Of a stretch of DNA of 64,000 bases, positions 53,802-61,761 are shown one piece after another. How positions within the stretch are numbered: the first letter of the stretch is position 1; each line of letters starts with the position of its first letter. Both the position numbers and the translations under genes were made by a program. Location of the stretch: assembly GCF_017307055.1 (NCBI RefSeq), contig NZ_JAFLEQ010000003.1, positions 603,733 to 667,732 of the forward strand. Reading direction: 5' to 3'. The DNA is from Corynebacterium mendelii. GTDB lineage: Bacteria; Actinomycetota; Actinomycetes; Mycobacteriales; Mycobacteriaceae. Under the pieces are notes generated by a model. That model ran no database searches. It was not told where the DNA came from and saw nothing but the letters and a program-made list of their open reading frames with translations.

Positions 53802-54571
53802 CCGTCTATTTCATTGGCGCCGGACCCGGTGCCCCGGATCTTTTGACTGTTCGTGCCGCCCGGTTGATCGCCACCTGTCCGGTGGTGCTGTATGCGGGAA
53901 GCATCATCCCGCAGGAAGTTCTCGCCGACTGCCGGGATGATGCACAGGTGATCAACACCGCCCGGATGCCGCTGGATGAGATCGAAGCACTCATCGTCGA
54001 CGCCGATGGCCGGGGCAGGGATGTGGCCCGGCTGCAGTCGGGGGATCCGAGTATCTATTCCGCCCTGGCCGAGCAGGCCCGCAGACTGCACGCCCACGGC
54101 ATCGACTACCGGATTGTCCCCGGGGTGCCGTCGTTTGCCGCGGCTGCCGCCGCACTCGGCCACGAGTTGACGGTGCCGACTGTCGGCCAGTCGGTGATTT
54201 TGACCCGGGTGTCCGGCCGGGCGTCGGCAATGCCCGACGGGGAGGACCTGGCAAGCCTCGGGGCGGCGACAACCACCATGGTCATCCATTTGGCCGCCCA
54301 TGATGCGGCGCGGGTGGAACGGGAGCTGTCGGTCAATTATCCGCCGGACACCCCGGTGGCGGTGGTCGCCTACGCCTCCCGGGACAACGAGGCGATCATT
54401 CGCTGCAGGCTGCACCAGCTGGCCGAGTCGATTGCCGCCAGCGGCATCACCCGCACCGCGGTGATCATCATCGGTGATGTGCTCGCCGCCGAGGGTTTCC
54501 CGGACAGCTACCTGTATTCCGACGACCGTCCCCGTGACGGTGAGGGGAGAACCATCCCGTGCGTGCGCTGA
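53798..54571 (+). CDS. cobM: precorrin-4 C11-methyltransferase
   Basis: CobM (257 aa) methylates C11 of precorrin-4 with S-adenosylmethionine to give precorrin-5. It has the tetrapyrrole methylase fold: F-I-G-A-G-P-G-A-P-D-L-L-T at the N-terminus (the P-loop-like motif), a second motif around L-Q-S-G-D-P-S-I-Y, and P-G-V-P-S-F-A-A-A-A-A. The family length is normal. GTG 53798 overlaps the cobL stop codon (GTGA), and its own 3' end overlaps cobK by 13 nt, so the three genes are translated in a coupled manner. Confidence 0.95.
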   Translation: MTVYFIGAGPGAPDLLTVRAARLIATCPVVLYAGSIIPQEVLADCRDDAQVINTARMPLDEIEALIVDADGRGRDVARLQSGDPSIYSALAEQARRLHAHGIDYRIVPGVPSFAAAAAALGHELTVPTVGQSVILTRVSGRASAMPDGEDLASLGAATTTMVIHLAAHDAARVERELSVNYPPDTPVAVVAYASRDNEAIIRCRLHQLAESIAASGITRTAVIIIGDVLAAEGFPDSYLYSDDRPRDGEGRTIPCVR

Positions 54572-55296
54572 TTCTGGGCGGCACCACCGAAGCCCGCCAG
54601 TTGGCCCTGATGCTTGTCGACCGCGGCTGGGAGGTCACCAGCTCGCTGGCCGGGAGAGTCGCCAATCCGAAGCTGCCGGCGGGCAATGTCCGTATCGGTG
54701 GTTTCGGTGGCCCGGCGGGACTGACCCGGTGGTTGATCGACAACGCCATCGAAGTGGTCGTCGATGCCACCCACCCGTTTGCGGAACATATATCGGTCTC
54801 CGCGGCGGAAGCGGCACTGGCCACCCGCACCCCGCTGGTGGCGCTGCACCGGCCGGCGTGGCAGCCCGGCGACGGTGACCGGTGGATCGACGTCGCCGAT
54901 ATGCAGCAGGCCGCCGCCCGGGCGCGGCGCGACTACCACCATATTTTCCTCACCATCGGCAGGCAGCAGCTGGCACCTTTCGCCGCCGATGCAGACAACC
55001 TGTATGTCATCCGCTGTGTTGACCCGCCGGAAGTGCCGCTTCCGCCGCGCCACCGGCTGATACTGGACCGCGGGCCGTTTGATGTCGACGGCGAAAAGCG
55101 CCTGCTGAAAGGCAACCAGATTGATTGTGTGGTGACGAAAAACTCGGGCGGAAAAGCCACCATGCCCAAACTGCAGGCCGCCCGCAGCCTGGGCATCGAT
55201 GTGATCATGGTCGCCCGCCCACCGCTTCCCGGGGGATCCGCCGTGACCTGTGTCACCACCGCCAGGCAGGCCATGCAGGTGCTCAGCGGCCTCTAG
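54559..55296 (+). CDS. cobK: precorrin-6A reductase
   Basis: CobK (245 aa) reduces precorrin-6A to precorrin-6B with NADPH, the step before CobL. The N-terminus shows the nucleotide-binding L-I-L-G-G-T-T-E-A-R; V-D-A-T-H-P-F-A lies near residue 72, a strong family mark; and the C-terminal T-K-N-S-G-G-K-A-T-M-P-K-L motif near 195-207 is diagnostic. Length is typical. GTG 54559 lies inside the end of cobM (13-nt overlap). It is the last gene of the operon and is followed by a strong bidirectional terminator. Confidence 0.95.
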   Translation: MRALILGGTTEARQLALMLVDRGWEVTSSLAGRVANPKLPAGNVRIGGFGGPAGLTRWLIDNAIEVVVDATHPFAEHISVSAAEAALATRTPLVALHRPAWQPGDGDRWIDVADMQQAAARARRDYHHIFLTIGRQQLAPFAADADNLYVIRCVDPPEVPLPPRHRLILDRGPFDVDGEKRLLKGNQIDCVVTKNSGGKATMPKLQAARSLGIDVIMVARPPLPGGSAVTCVTTARQAMQVLSGL

Positions 55297-55347
55297 GGAT
55301 TTTTTCCCGGGGGCACCACAAAGCCCGGGCGGGAAGGCGGACGACAC

Positions 55348-55421
55348 AAAGCCCCCGCAAACAAGGAAGTGGGTTGTGCCGTTGTGCGGGGCACAACCCA
55401 CCCGTCTTGCGGGGGCTTTTT
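55348..55421. terminator. nested bidirectional terminator between cobK and the small secreted protein gene
   Basis: The outer stem AAAGCCCCCGCAA/TTGCGGGGGCTTT (13 bp, 55348-55360 with 55407-55419) encloses an inner stem GTGGGTTGTGCC/GGCACAACCCAC (12 bp). TTTTT follows on the plus strand. The genes on each side converge, so it can serve both. Confidence 0.8.
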
Positions 55422-55456
55422 CCCCGTTGCCTCAGGCTTCAGGGGGCGGGTTTGTT

Positions 55457-55870
55457 CTAGGGCCGCGGAGGAACCGGGATCGGCAGGTTCGAATCCCGGA
55501 TCACGTTGAAAATCGTCGACCGCACCGGGCCGAGCAGGGTGCCGACCAGGTCGAGGGACAGGGCGACAAACAGCGCCCCCAACAGCACCTGCGCCCAGTC
55601 AGGTGACCCGTTGTACCACTTTTGGATCTCCGCCGATCCCAGTGCCGATGACGCCTGGGTGTAGCCGGGAAGGGGGACATCCTCCTGATACGTGGTGCCG
55701 TCGTCGCGGGTTTTTTCGACCGTGACCGTCACATCGGACGAGATCGGTGTGGTGCCCGGATTCTGCGGGTTGTCCTCGGCGGCGGCCGGCTGGATGGCGG
55801 CGGCGGCCAGCGACAGGGCCGTGGCTGCGGCAAGGGCGGTACGGGTGAAGCGGTGGGTGGTTGCTCGCAT
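55457..55870 (-). CDS. small secreted protein with C-terminal membrane segment, unknown
   Basis: A 137-residue protein with a Sec signal peptide (M-R-A-T-T-H-R-F-T-R start, Ala-rich core, cleavage near A-A-A-E at about 31). A Thr/Asp-rich extracytoplasmic part follows. A hydrophobic segment (W-A-Q-V-L-L-G-A-L-F-V-A-L-S, about 92-112) and a short tail ending P-V-P-P-R-P complete it. The layout (signal peptide, small ectodomain, C-terminal helix, Pro-rich end) parallels the protein at 12284-12775 without clear sequence identity. It is wedged between the two arms of the cobalamin genes, on the same strand as cobG-H-IJ. GAGGAAG lies rather far (about 15 nt) from the ATG. Function unknown. Confidence 0.65.
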   Translation of the reverse strand: MRATTHRFTRTALAAATALSLAAAAIQPAAAEDNPQNPGTTPISSDVTVTVEKTRDDGTTYQEDVPLPGYTQASSALGSAEIQKWYNGSPDWAQVLLGALFVALSLDLVGTLLGPVRSTIFNVIRDSNLPIPVPPRP

Positions 55871-56010
55871 GAGTTCGACTTGAATCTTCCTCGTCTTGGG
55901 GGCCGGTACCGGATGCGGTGGGGCACACGGATTGTTTTGTCTCAAAGCAAAAAATGCCCGGCACAACTTGAAATCGCCACCTGGTGGCTTACCCGTATCA
56001 AACGCCGGGA

Positions 56011-56040
56011 CACCGGAAACTGTTACACAGCTTTCCGGTG
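56011..56040 (-). terminator. hairpin after cobIJ
   Basis: CACCGGAAACTGT pairs with ACAG-C-TTTCCGGTG around the triloop TAC (13 bp with one bulge), 43 nt after the cobIJ stop on the minus strand. There is no T-run. Confidence 0.5.
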
Positions 56041-56082
56041 ACACGGTGGCCGGGTGCGGCGGTATGGGGCCCGCGGGGGGCG

Positions 56083-57654
56083 TCACTGCCCCGATTGTAG
56101 TGGGTCAGTGTCCGGTTGATGCAATTGGTAGGTGCGCGGGGTGTAGACCCTGGGTCCGTCCGGGCCCCGGCTGATCCGGGTGGTCGACGCCCCGACAATG
56201 ACCATGGTGCGCATGTCAACGCGTGCCGGATCGACGCTGTCGAGGGTGGTGACGGTGACTTCCTCCCCGGCGGTGCCGACTGCCCGGGCAACAACCACCG
56301 GTGTATCACCGGTGCGGTATTCGGCGACGATGCGCAGCATCGAAACCAGGGATTCACGGCGGGTTTTCGATGCCGGGTTGTAGACGGCGAAAGCCATATC
56401 CGCCGCTGCCAGCGCCCTGATCCGCGTCTCGATAATCGCCCAGGGTTTGAGCCTGGTCGACAACGAGATCATGCCGAAATCATGACCCAGGGGAGCACCG
56501 ACCCTGCTGGCCACCGCCTGCGCGGCGGTCATGCCGGGGATCACCGCGATATCGATGTCCCGGTAGCCGTCGGTGTCGGCGGCCTCGAACACGGCGGTGG
56601 CCATGGCAAACACCCCCGGATCCCCGGAAGAGACCACCGCCACGTTCCGCCCGCGGGCCGCGAGATCCAGTGCCATCACGGCCCGCTCGTGCTCGACCAT
56701 GTTGTCACTGGGGCGGGCGGTCTGCCAGTCGGCGAGTGCCACCCGCTTGACGTAGGTGTCGTAGCCGACAATGTCGGTGGCTGAAGCCAGTGCTTCGGTG
56801 GCCTCCGGGGTGGTCCAGCGCCCCGGCCCCGGCCCCAGACCGACCACCGTGACTTTTCCGGGTCCACCGTGGTCTTGCTGCCGGGAGGCGGTGGCGTTGC
56901 GGCAGTCGGCGGAAGGTATTTGCACCACCGCGAAATAAGGCACCTGGTCGGCGGTGGCCTGCAGCAGCGGGATGGTTGTTTCCCCTTCCATCCCCACCCG
57001 GATGGCCACCACCGCCCGGTCGGCGACCCCGGCGGTGACAAGCGCCCGGCGTACTTTGCCGAAAGTGCGGCCCAGTTTCATGATCACCGCACTGTCGCAG
57101 GCCCGCACAGCGGCGACGATCTCTTCTTCGGTGGCGGTTGCCGGGATAATCGACAACACCTCGTTGTTTTCCGCCAGCGGCAGGCCGGTGACGGCCGCCG
57201 CAGCCCCCACCGAGGAGATACCGGGGATGATCCGGGCCGACGACGCCAGGGGGCGCAGCCGGCGCAGCAGATGCTGCTGGGAGGAATGCAGCATTGGATC
57301 GCCCACAGAGACCACCGTGACATTGCGTCCGGCCCGCAGATGCCCCCCGAGGCGGTCAACGGCCCGGTCATAGAACTCGCCCATCGCCCCGGCGTAGCCG
57401 CCCGGGTGGTCGGTGGTGCCGGTGGTGACCGGATAGACCAGTTCCTCGGTGATGACATCATCGGGCAGATAGGCCGCGACGGTGTGCAATGCGTGTGATG
57501 AGCCGGATTTTTTCGCGTGGAAGGCAATCACATCGGTGGCGCGGAGAGCGTTGACGCTGGCCACGGTGAGCAGATCCGGGTCGCCCGGTCCGGTTCCAAT
57601 GCCGGTGAATCTACCGGGGCGTCGGGTGGGGGTGGTGGGGAAGTTATCGGTCAC
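56083..57654 (-). CDS. cobIJ: CobIJ fusion: precorrin-2 C20- and precorrin-3B C17-methyltransferase
   Basis: A 523-residue fusion of two tetrapyrrole methylases. The N-terminal half (about 10-240, CobI) methylates C20 of precorrin-2: G-I-G-T-G-P-G-D-P-D-L-L-T, S-V-G-D-P-M-L, P-G-I-S-S-V-G. The C-terminal half (about 265-505, CobJ) methylates C17 and contracts the ring of precorrin-3B: V-V-G-L-G-P-G, S-S-G-D-P-G-V-F-A-M, P-G-M-T-A-A-Q-A, Y-N-P-A-S-K-T-R. The same fusion occurs in M. tuberculosis. GTG 57654, preceded by AGGA, follows the cobH stop after 13 nt, so the genes form one unit. The fusion brackets the CobG step. Confidence 0.95.
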   Translation of the reverse strand: MTDNFPTTPTRRPGRFTGIGTGPGDPDLLTVASVNALRATDVIAFHAKKSGSSHALHTVAAYLPDDVITEELVYPVTTGTTDHPGGYAGAMGEFYDRAVDRLGGHLRAGRNVTVVSVGDPMLHSSQQHLLRRLRPLASSARIIPGISSVGAAAAVTGLPLAENNEVLSIIPATATEEEIVAAVRACDSAVIMKLGRTFGKVRRALVTAGVADRAVVAIRVGMEGETTIPLLQATADQVPYFAVVQIPSADCRNATASRQQDHGGPGKVTVVGLGPGPGRWTTPEATEALASATDIVGYDTYVKRVALADWQTARPSDNMVEHERAVMALDLAARGRNVAVVSSGDPGVFAMATAVFEAADTDGYRDIDIAVIPGMTAAQAVASRVGAPLGHDFGMISLSTRLKPWAIIETRIRALAAADMAFAVYNPASKTRRESLVSMLRIVAEYRTGDTPVVVARAVGTAGEEVTVTTLDSVDPARVDMRTMVIVGASTTRISRGPDGPRVYTPRTYQLHQPDTDPLQSGQ

Positions 57655-57667
57655 GGTGGGGGTGTTC

Positions 57668-58321
57668 CTACAGTATTTCTTCTTTGGTGGCCAGTGCATT
57701 CAGGGCGGCGCAGGTAATCGCCGACCCGCCGCGCCGTCCGTGCACGGTAATGAAGTCGATCCCCAGCCCGGCGGCGTCGGCGGCCAGCGCGGCCTTGGAT
57801 TCCGCGGCGCCGATAAAACCGACCGGGCAGCCGATCACGGCGGCAGGCCGCGGCCGGGCCGGATCGGCGGCCAGCCATTCCAGGAGGAAAAACAGGGCGG
57901 TCGGGGCGTTGCCGATGGCCACGACCGCACCGTCGAGATGCTCCTCCCACAAGGTCACCGCGGCCGCCGTGCGGGTGGTGCCGAGTTCTGCGGCACGCCC
58001 GGCCACCCGTGGATCCCCCAGCAGACACATCACAGTGTTGTCGGCGGGAAGCCTGCTGCGGGTTATCCCGCTGGCCACCATGGACACATCGGTGACAATC
58101 GGGCAGCCATTGTCGAGGGCGGTTCTGGCGTTGGCCACGGCCTGCGGGGAAAATTCTATGTCCCCGGCCAAATCCGTCTGCCCTGAGGCGTGGATCATTC
58201 TCACCGCGACGGTGGCCTGGTCAGGGGTAAAGCGCGCCAGATCGGATTCGGCGCGGATGGTGGCAAACGACCGGCGGTAAATCTCTTTTCCGTCGGTGAT
58301 GTAGTCGTAGGGTGCGGGCAT
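57668..58321 (-). CDS. cobH: precorrin-8X methylmutase
   Basis: CobH (217 aa) moves the methyl group from C11 to C12 of precorrin-8X to form hydrogenobyrinate. The catalytic His is seen in M-I-H-A-S-G-Q (about residue 44). Other family marks are D-V-x-M-V-A-S-G-I, the I-G-N-A-P-T-A-L-F loop and G-C-P-V-G-F-I-G-A-A-E-S-K. GAAAGG precedes the ATG. It lies 60 bp after cobG and 13 nt before cobIJ on the minus strand. Its substrate comes from CobL, whose gene is in the opposite arm. Confidence 0.96.
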   Translation of the reverse strand: MPAPYDYITDGKEIYRRSFATIRAESDLARFTPDQATVAVRMIHASGQTDLAGDIEFSPQAVANARTALDNGCPIVTDVSMVASGITRSRLPADNTVMCLLGDPRVAGRAAELGTTRTAAAVTLWEEHLDGAVVAIGNAPTALFFLLEWLAADPARPRPAAVIGCPVGFIGAAESKAALAADAAGLGIDFITVHGRRGGSAITCAALNALATKEEIL

Positions 58322-58381
58322 TGCTGCGGCCTTTCATCAGGCGGGGACAACCGGCGGCGGTCCCCCGGTAGACCCCCGAGC

Positions 58382-59680
58382 CTACCTGTTTGGTGTTACT
58401 TGTGTCGTGGGCGTGGTGGGTGGTGCCGCCGGCCCGGTGATCTCGTACTCGCCGTCCCCGACGGCCAGATAGTCGGTGTAGGCGCCCCGCGGGTGGCCGC
58501 AGCGGCGGGGGCAGCCGGACACGTGCACGGGGATTTCCGGCCCAGTCCCCGAGGCCACCAGTGCGGCGGCATCCCGCCGGGTGTCGGACAGTGATTTCGC
58601 GCATCCCGGCTTTCCGGTGCAGGCGGTCACGGCCAGCCACGGCGACCCGGCGTCGAAGACAAGTCCTGTCCGGGGGGCGAGCTTGACAAACGCCTCGGCG
58701 ACATCCTCGGCCAGATTGTGCACCATCACCGTATGCCGGGTGGTCGCTGTTGTGGTGGCCCCGGTGGCCGCGATAAGTCTGGCCGCCGTCGACGACAATG
58801 CGCCGAACGGCAGTCCCGCCCCCAGGGTCACCGTCGCGTCGGGGTTGTCGTGCCAGCCGACCGGTACCGGTGGGGCGGGCGCAGGGGTGGCTGCCGGCCG
58901 GTCGCACCCGGTCCGCGCCCCGGCGGCGGCCATGGCCGCCAGCAGCCGGTCGTGGGCGGCGGGTTGTTCGGCGACCCGCCATTTGTTGCCCCGGATTTCC
59001 TGCCAGCAGCGCGCGCCCGCGGCATAGACGGCCGGCAGATCCGCCGCCCGCGCCGTCAACACGGTGCACCGCCCCCCGAGAAAAAGACGAAAGGGGGTCT
59101 CCGGGGTGATCTCGGTGAGATACCGGGCGGTCACCGGCAGGGTGGTTGACGGGGGATGGGTCACCGCCTGCTCGGGGACGGCACCGAAATCGGGTTCGCT
59201 TTCGGCGACATCACCGCTGCCGTCGTCAACTCCGAACAGGGTCCGCCCGGCAAGCCCGGCCACAACCGGGTCGGCGCACAATGCCTCATCGATCCGGTGC
59301 GCCAGGGGGTGAAGCACCGGGGTGTGGCCGCTGACAATGATGTTGCGCATCCGGTCGTGTGTCGGGTGGGCCAGGAAACCGGCGTCGGCCACCGCCTGGC
59401 TGAACGCGGCGCGGTCTGCGTCACCGATGGTTCTGATCTGCAGGTTTCCGCGGGTCGTCAGGTGGATGCAGCCATCGCCGAAGGTGTCGGTGAGCTCGGC
59501 CAGCGCCTCCCAGTCGGCGGGCTCGAGATGCCCGCCGGCCGCCCTGATCCGGCCGATGAAGCCGTCTTCGGCCCGGTGCATGGCAATCGCCCCCGGACAG
59601 GCGTCTGTCCGGCTGCGATCGCCCAGCACCATGCAGGAGCTGATTGCGTGACTGGGTGACGGGGTGTTGGTGGTGCTCAC
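58382..59680 (-). CDS. cobG: precorrin-3B synthase
   Basis: CobG (432 aa) is the oxygen-dependent monooxygenase that converts precorrin-3A to precorrin-3B, the hallmark of the aerobic cobalamin pathway. It belongs to the nitrite/sulfite reductase family. The half-domain L-T-T-R-G-N-L-Q-I-R and the 4Fe-4S ligands C-T-G-K-P-G-C ... S-G-C-P-R-R-C-G-H-P near the C-terminus are present. GTG 59680 was chosen because TAGAGT lies 8 nt upstream; the open frame extends to 59986 but without homology. It is the first gene of the cobG-cobH-cobIJ unit. Confidence 0.93.
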   Translation of the reverse strand: MSTTNTPSPSHAISSCMVLGDRSRTDACPGAIAMHRAEDGFIGRIRAAGGHLEPADWEALAELTDTFGDGCIHLTTRGNLQIRTIGDADRAAFSQAVADAGFLAHPTHDRMRNIIVSGHTPVLHPLAHRIDEALCADPVVAGLAGRTLFGVDDGSGDVAESEPDFGAVPEQAVTHPPSTTLPVTARYLTEITPETPFRLFLGGRCTVLTARAADLPAVYAAGARCWQEIRGNKWRVAEQPAAHDRLLAAMAAAGARTGCDRPAATPAPAPPVPVGWHDNPDATVTLGAGLPFGALSSTAARLIAATGATTTATTRHTVMVHNLAEDVAEAFVKLAPRTGLVFDAGSPWLAVTACTGKPGCAKSLSDTRRDAAALVASGTGPEIPVHVSGCPRRCGHPRGAYTDYLAVGDGEYEITGPAAPPTTPTTQVTPNR

Positions 59681-59688
59681 AAACGCTG

Positions 59689-59694
59689 ACTCTA
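59689..59694 (-). promoter_or_regulatory. -10 box TAGAGT for cobG-cobH-cobIJ
   Basis: The same hexamer as before cobL. On the minus strand it ends 8 nt before GTG 59680 and decides that start. Confidence 0.5.
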
Positions 59695-59735
59695 ACCCAC
59701 CGGGACCCGGGGGGACCAACCGTGCACCGGCGGGC

Positions 59736-59754
59736 ACAGGATAGTCTTGCCTTG
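59736..59754. promoter_or_regulatory. possible DtxR-type iron box upstream of cobG
   Basis: ACAGGATAGTCTTGCCTTG matches 12 of 19 positions of the classical tox operator as I recall it, including AGGATAG and CCT. It lies about 55-75 bp before the cobG start. Iron control would be reasonable because CobG carries a 4Fe-4S cluster, but the right arm is imperfect. Confidence 0.3.
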
Positions 59755-60030
59755 TTTGAAAACCACTGGTGGCCCCATGTTTTCCGGCAAAAAGTTCTGC
59801 CCCCACCCCGGCGGCCGTGCACCGCGCATGGCCGGAAAAAAATACGGGGCCGGTGGGCACGGCCATTCCGTGATTTCTTCCACCGCGCCGCGCGCCCCGG
59901 CGCCCGGTGGGGCACCGGGAAAGACCACGGCCGTGGCCTGCACCAGCCCCGGTGCGGGCGGCAGGGGAGTGCAGCATCGGTGACAACCGTGCCGACTTTA
60001 TCGGCCCACCGAGGCCGGGCGGGTAGACGA

Positions 60031-60036
60031 TAGGCT
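60031..60036 (+). promoter_or_regulatory. -10 box TAGGCT for the lipase gene
   Basis: TAGGCT ends 7 nt before ATG 60044; leaderless arrangement. Confidence 0.5.
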
Positions 60037-60043
60037 GTACGGT

Positions 60044-61471
60044 ATGGCCCTTTTTTCCCGCAGCACACCGCTTGCACGGCCCTATTCGCCGGTGCGGCTG
60101 ATGCGCACCTGGTCGAAAATCGGGGTGCCGCTGGTGGCTGATTTCTGGACCCAGGTGCTCAAGGAATCAGCCGAGGAGTTCCTCACCGATCAGCCGGTGC
60201 GTCCCTGGCAGATCCAGGGTGTGGCCCCCACCGGTGACACCCGCCGATCCCCGGTCATCGATGCCGCAACCGCCGCAGCCATGGATGCCGCCTCGATCCG
60301 TGGTTTTTTCGGCCTTGACCGGTGTCCGCGGCAGGCTGTGCGCCTGCCGGGGGATGCCGCAGCCGGCGATGTGCTCCGCACGGTACCGGTGACCGTGCTG
60401 GGAACACCGAAAGTCATACGCCGCTGTGCCGCGACGCGCTTTGACTATGTCACCCGTGACGATCGGGGGGAACTGATCCCGGCCGGGGCGGTTGTGGTGC
60501 GGCCGGAAAAAACCCCGGCACGGAAAAGACCGCTGGTGGCGGTGGCGCCGTCAACCCAGGGGGTGGCCCCGCACTGCGATCCTTCCCGCAGCTGCCAGGT
60601 GGGGGTGAGGGTGTCCTCCCAACCGGTTGATGCCGTCATCGCCTACGAGCTGCCGGTGATTTTGGCCCTGCTGGCCAAGGGCATGGATGTGGTGTTCATC
60701 GACTATCCGCGGGATCCGGCCACCGGTATCCAGCTCTACGCCAACCACACCGCCGCCGGGCGGGCGCTGATTGACGCGGTGGTGGCGGCCGGGCAGCTGG
60801 GGATTGATCCGGACGTGCCGGTGGGCCTGTGGGGGTTTTCCCAGGGTGGGGGTGCCACCGCCTGGGTCACCGACCACGGGGAGGAAACAGCCGCCATCAA
60901 TGTCGCGGCCGCGTTCACCGGGGCACCTCCCTGTGATCTTCTGGAGGTCGGTGCCAGTGTCGACGGCGGGGCGGCCACCGGGGTGCTCTGCTACGCGATG
61001 GCCGCCCTGATTGCCACCCGGCCCGACGTACGGGCCGCCCTGCTGCCGGAGCTGTCACCGACCGGAATCGCGAAACTGCGGGCCAGCATCAGCACCTGTG
61101 CCGGGGGGACGGTCGTCACGGCAGGCTGGCGGCCCACCACCTCCTGGTCCAATGACGGCCGGTCGCTGGCGGAGCTGGCACTGGATATCGAACCGGTCAG
61201 GGCTGCCCTGTCGGCCCAGACACTGGGTGGGGGAACACCGCGGTGGCCGGTCCTTGTGGCCACCGCCAGGCATGATGATGTCATCCCCGCGGCCCAGGTG
61301 CGCAGGCTGGTACGCGCCTGGAAAGCCACCGGCGCCGAGGTGGTTTTCCACGACAACCGGCTGCCCGGTATACCACTGCGTACCGCCTCCAACCACTTCG
61401 TGCCCTACTACCTGATGCTTCCCGCTTTCGTCGACTGGCTGGCGGCCCGGCTGGCAGCCGCCGGGCGGTGA
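60044..61471 (+). CDS. alpha/beta hydrolase, secretory-lipase (LIP) family
   Basis: A 475-residue alpha/beta hydrolase similar to the LIP family of lipases. The nucleophile elbow is G-F-S-Q-G-G (about residues 265-270), the acid Asp is probably in A-R-H-D-D-V-I-P (about 412), and the His in S-N-H-F (about 448). Homologues usually carry a signal peptide; here the N-terminus (M-A-L-F-S-R-S-T-P-L-A-R) has no clear hydrophobic core, so the protein may be cytoplasmic, or the true N-terminus may differ. A few Cys residues are present. Likely substrates are acyl esters. It is transcribed on its own between the divergent cobG unit and cobN. Confidence 0.82.
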   Translation: MALFSRSTPLARPYSPVRLMRTWSKIGVPLVADFWTQVLKESAEEFLTDQPVRPWQIQGVAPTGDTRRSPVIDAATAAAMDAASIRGFFGLDRCPRQAVRLPGDAAAGDVLRTVPVTVLGTPKVIRRCAATRFDYVTRDDRGELIPAGAVVVRPEKTPARKRPLVAVAPSTQGVAPHCDPSRSCQVGVRVSSQPVDAVIAYELPVILALLAKGMDVVFIDYPRDPATGIQLYANHTAAGRALIDAVVAAGQLGIDPDVPVGLWGFSQGGGATAWVTDHGEETAAINVAAAFTGAPPCDLLEVGASVDGGAATGVLCYAMAALIATRPDVRAALLPELSPTGIAKLRASISTCAGGTVVTAGWRPTTSWSNDGRSLAELALDIEPVRAALSAQTLGGGTPRWPVLVATARHDDVIPAAQVRRLVRAWKATGAEVVFHDNRLPGIPLRTASNHFVPYYLMLPAFVDWLAARLAAAGR

Positions 61472-61518
61472 CGGCCGCACCCTGCGGGGTTGCCCCACAC
61501 CCGCACCCCGCGGTGCCC

Positions 61519-61524
61519 TAGACT
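61519..61524 (+). promoter_or_regulatory. -10 box TAGACT, candidate cobN promoter
   Basis: TAGACT in the lipase-cobN gap. If used, it gives cobN a leader of about 230 nt, unusually long for this window and long enough for a riboswitch. Confidence 0.4.
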
Positions 61525-61654
61525 GGGGCCGGTGCGCGCCGAAAGCGCCTATCGTTGCCACAAGTCCACAGCCACCGCGTGTCCGTGCCGGGACGTGCGG
61601 TACCCGCCGCCTGTCGCACGGTGTGCGCCTGCCACCGGTTTGTCCACGGACACG

Positions 61655-61745
61655 TGATCCGGTAGGTGGAAAGCCCCGGGCGATGACCGGGTGAGCGGTA
61701 CCAGCCGACGGCGGCTGAACAGATAAAGTCAAGCCGCCCGCCTTG
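61655..61745 (+). promoter_or_regulatory. candidate cobalamin riboswitch (3' part) upstream of cobN
   Basis: The cobN leader shows parts reminiscent of a cobalamin aptamer: GGTGGAAAGCC, a hairpin CCCGG-GCGATGA-CCGGG (61675-61691), GAGCGGTA, then AGTCAAGCCGCC (61727-61738), which resembles the B12 box AGTCAGNNNGCC. The order and spacing are similar to mycobacterial examples as I recall them, but the core is not a clean match. It ends about 20 nt before the cobN start, where it could hide the ribosome site AGAAGGG. Confidence 0.4.
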
Positions 61746-61761
61746 TCCCCAGAAGGGTTTT

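Larger units (their letters stand above)
59681..60043. other. 363-bp divergent intergenic region between cobG and the lipase gene
   Basis: It holds the cobG -10 box, a DtxR-like inverted repeat and the lipase -10 box. Short open frames cross it but none has convincing composition, start signals or recognisable similarity. No riboswitch was recognised on the cobG side. Confidence 0.55.

Noticed and set aside
59747-59983. 78-codon open frame between cobG and the lipase gene
   Set aside because: Gly/Pro/Ala-rich translation, no start signals, lies in a divergent promoter region.
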